In this document: positions 12,017 to 13,216 of the stretch, one piece after another
Position numbering within the stretch: the first letter of the stretch is position 1
How the letters are laid out: each line of letters begins with the position of its first letter
Source: an uncultured Bacillus sp.
Lineage (GTDB): Bacteria > Bacillota > Bacilli > Bacillales > Cytobacillaceae
Direction of reading: 5' to 3'
Assembly (NCBI GenBank): GCA_937902115.1
Contig: CALGSR010000135.1
Span: 1 to 13,216, forward strand
Length of the DNA stretch: 13,216 bases
Translations under genes and position numbers: made by a program
The notes under the pieces: model-generated
What the model saw: the letters and a program-made list of their open reading frames with translations, nothing else
What the model was told of the DNA's origin: nothing
The model's database searches: none

Positions 12017-12961
12017 TCAGTCATCCTTGCGTAAGCCCAACCCAAGCTCTTCAAGTTTGTGTTTTACTTCTTCAAGTGATTTCCGGCCTAAATTACGTAC
12101 TTTCATCATATCTTCTTCCGTTTTGTTCGCAAGCTCTTGAACGGTGTTGATACCCGCACGTTTTAAACAGTTATAAGAACGAACAGAAAGATCGAGCTCT
12201 TCAATTGTCATTTCAAGAACTTTTTCTTTTTGGTCTTCTTCTTTTTCAACCATAATCTCAGCATTTTGCGCTTCGTCAGTTAAACCAACAAAAATATTCA
12301 AATGCTCAGTTAAAATCTTCGCTCCAAGAGCAATCGCATCTTGTGGACCTGTACTGCCATCTGTCCAAACATCTAATGTTAACTTATCAAAGTTAGTCAT
12401 TTGACCGACACGGGTATTTTCAACCTGATAAGACACGCGTGAAATTGGTGTGAAAATAGAGTCAATTGGAATAACACCGATTGGCTGGTCTTCCCGTTTG
12501 TTTTGATCTGCCGGAGTATAACCTCTACCACGTTTAGCAGTTAACCGCATCCGTAAATGACCATTCGTACCTAGTGTTGCGATGTGAAGATCAGGATTAA
12601 GAATCTCAATATCACTATCATGAGTAATATCTGCAGCCTTCACAGCACCTTCGCCCTGTACATCAATTTCCAGAGTCTTTTCTTCATCAGAGTATATTTT
12701 AAGTGCCAGTTTTTTAATGTTTAAGATGATTGATGTAACATCTTCCACTACACCTTCAATTGTCGAGAATTCATGAAGAACTCCATCAATTTGAATCGAT
12801 GTGACAGCTGCACCAGGTAGTGAGGATAATAAAATACGACGTAGGGAGTTACCCAAAGTTGTACCATATCCACGCTCAAGTGGCTCCACGACGAATTTTC
12901 CGTACTTGGCTTCATCGTTGATCTCAACCGTTTCGATTTTTGGCTTTTCTATTTCGATCAT
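12017..12961 (-). CDS. rpoA: RNA polymerase alpha subunit
   Basis: 314 residues, identical in length to B. subtilis RpoA. The N-terminal domain (about 1-230) has ERGYGTTLGNSLRRILLSSL, the dimerization and assembly region. A charged linker follows (MVEKEEDQKEKVLEM). The C-terminal domain (about 245-314) carries RSYNCLKRAGINTVQEL and RNLGRKSLEEVK, which contact UP-element DNA and regulators. The ATG at 12961 (MIEIEKPKIET) is chosen; a TTG one codon upstream is not needed. GAAGGAGGG lies 9 nt upstream. It is preceded by rpsK and followed by rplQ. Confidence 0.98.
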   Translation of the reverse strand: MIEIEKPKIETVEINDEAKYGKFVVEPLERGYGTTLGNSLRRILLSSLPGAAVTSIQIDGVLHEFSTIEGVVEDVTSIILNIKKLALKIYSDEEKTLEIDVQGEGAVKAADITHDSDIEILNPDLHIATLGTNGHLRMRLTAKRGRGYTPADQNKREDQPIGVIPIDSIFTPISRVSYQVENTRVGQMTNFDKLTLDVWTDGSTGPQDAIALGAKILTEHLNIFVGLTDEAQNAEIMVEKEEDQKEKVLEMTIEELDLSVRSYNCLKRAGINTVQELANKTEEDMMKVRNLGRKSLEEVKHKLEELGLGLRKDD

Positions 12962-12994
12962 CAAAATATACCCTCCTTCAAAACGTCGAAACCC

Positions 12995-13011
12995 CGGTTA
13001 ACATATAACCG
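12995..13011 (-). promoter_or_regulatory. Small stem-loop in the rpoA leader
   Basis: CGGTTA pairs with TAACCG around a 5-nt loop, ending about 20 nt before the rpoA ribosome binding site. There is no T-run, so it is not a terminator. A TATAAT further upstream (about 13090) has only a poor -35. Function unknown. Confidence 0.3.
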
Positions 13012-13123
13012 AAATTCCCCTGTATGCTTTCCCACTTGTTTACTACAACTGGAATTCATTCTGCATAAAAAACTTGTAACATAACCCATTATAGACAAGC
13101 TTACAAAATCTATACAGAAAAAA

Positions 13124-13216
13124 TTATACGCGGCGACGTTTTGGCGGGCGGCATCCATTATGAGGAACTGGAGTTACGTCTCTAATTGCTGTAACTTGCA
13201 AACCAGCCGCTTGAAG
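13124..13216 (-). CDS. rpsK: 30S ribosomal protein S11, C-terminal part
   Basis: The last 30 codons of rpsK before the stop at 13124; the rest lies beyond the right edge of the window. The minus strand encodes LQAAGLQVTAIRDVTPVPHN followed by GCRPPKRRRV, the highly conserved uS11 C-terminus that contributes to the ribosomal platform near the mRNA exit. A 162-bp gap separates it from rpoA, and the order rpsK-rpoA-rplQ is the standard one. Confidence 0.97.
   Translation of the reverse strand, partial: LQAAGLQVTAIRDVTPVPHNGCRPPKRRRV

Overview
This window is a stretch of chromosome from a spore-forming, low-GC Bacillota, almost certainly Bacillaceae. The evidence is the Bacillus-type gene order rpsK-rpoA-rplQ-ecfA1-ecfA2-ecfT-truA-rplM-rpsI ... 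ybaK-cwlD-salA-gerD-kbaA-pdaB-(rrn), near-full-length matches to remembered B. subtilis proteins, strong AGGAGG-type ribosome binding sites, and several sporulation and germination genes. Most genes read on the minus strand; gerD and pdaB are inverted relative to their neighbours, as in B. subtilis.

Layout from the right end leftwards, which is the direction of transcription. The 3' end of rpsK, rpoA and rplQ close the large ribosomal protein cluster. An unusually long non-coding gap (about 0.5 kb) follows, with terminator-like hairpins, one of them just upstream of ecfA1. Then come the overlapping genes ecfA1-ecfA2-ecfT, encoding the energizing module of ECF vitamin and metal transporters, and truA. 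A clear sigma-A promoter and an L13-leader-like hairpin precede rplM-rpsI, which end at a strong terminator. Next is the one accessory gene: a 330-residue tyrosine-recombinase-fold protein that lacks the catalytic residues and resembles the SPbeta repressor MrpR/YopR. It has a six-codon mini-ORF in its leader and sits between rpsI and ybaK. Then ybaK and cwlD (spore cortex amidase) with a terminator, salA, gerD (+ strand, with a sigma-G-like promoter), kbaA, and pdaB (+ strand, with a possible sigma-E promoter).

The left end holds a small conserved gene and the control region of an rRNA operon on the minus strand: two sigma-A promoters with exact 17-bp spacers, each predicted to start on G, followed by a boxA antitermination element. 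The 16S gene itself lies just outside the window.

Functionally the window joins growth (ribosome, RNA polymerase alpha, rRNA, nutrient uptake) to sporulation and germination (KbaA for Spo0A activation, CwlD and PdaB for cortex muramic lactam, GerD for germinosome assembly). I see no CRISPR array, insertion sequence, tRNA or complete phage. The best candidates for something undescribed are the MrpR-like gene with its leader mini-ORF, the structured rplQ-ecfA1 gap, and the long hairpin directly in front of cwlD.
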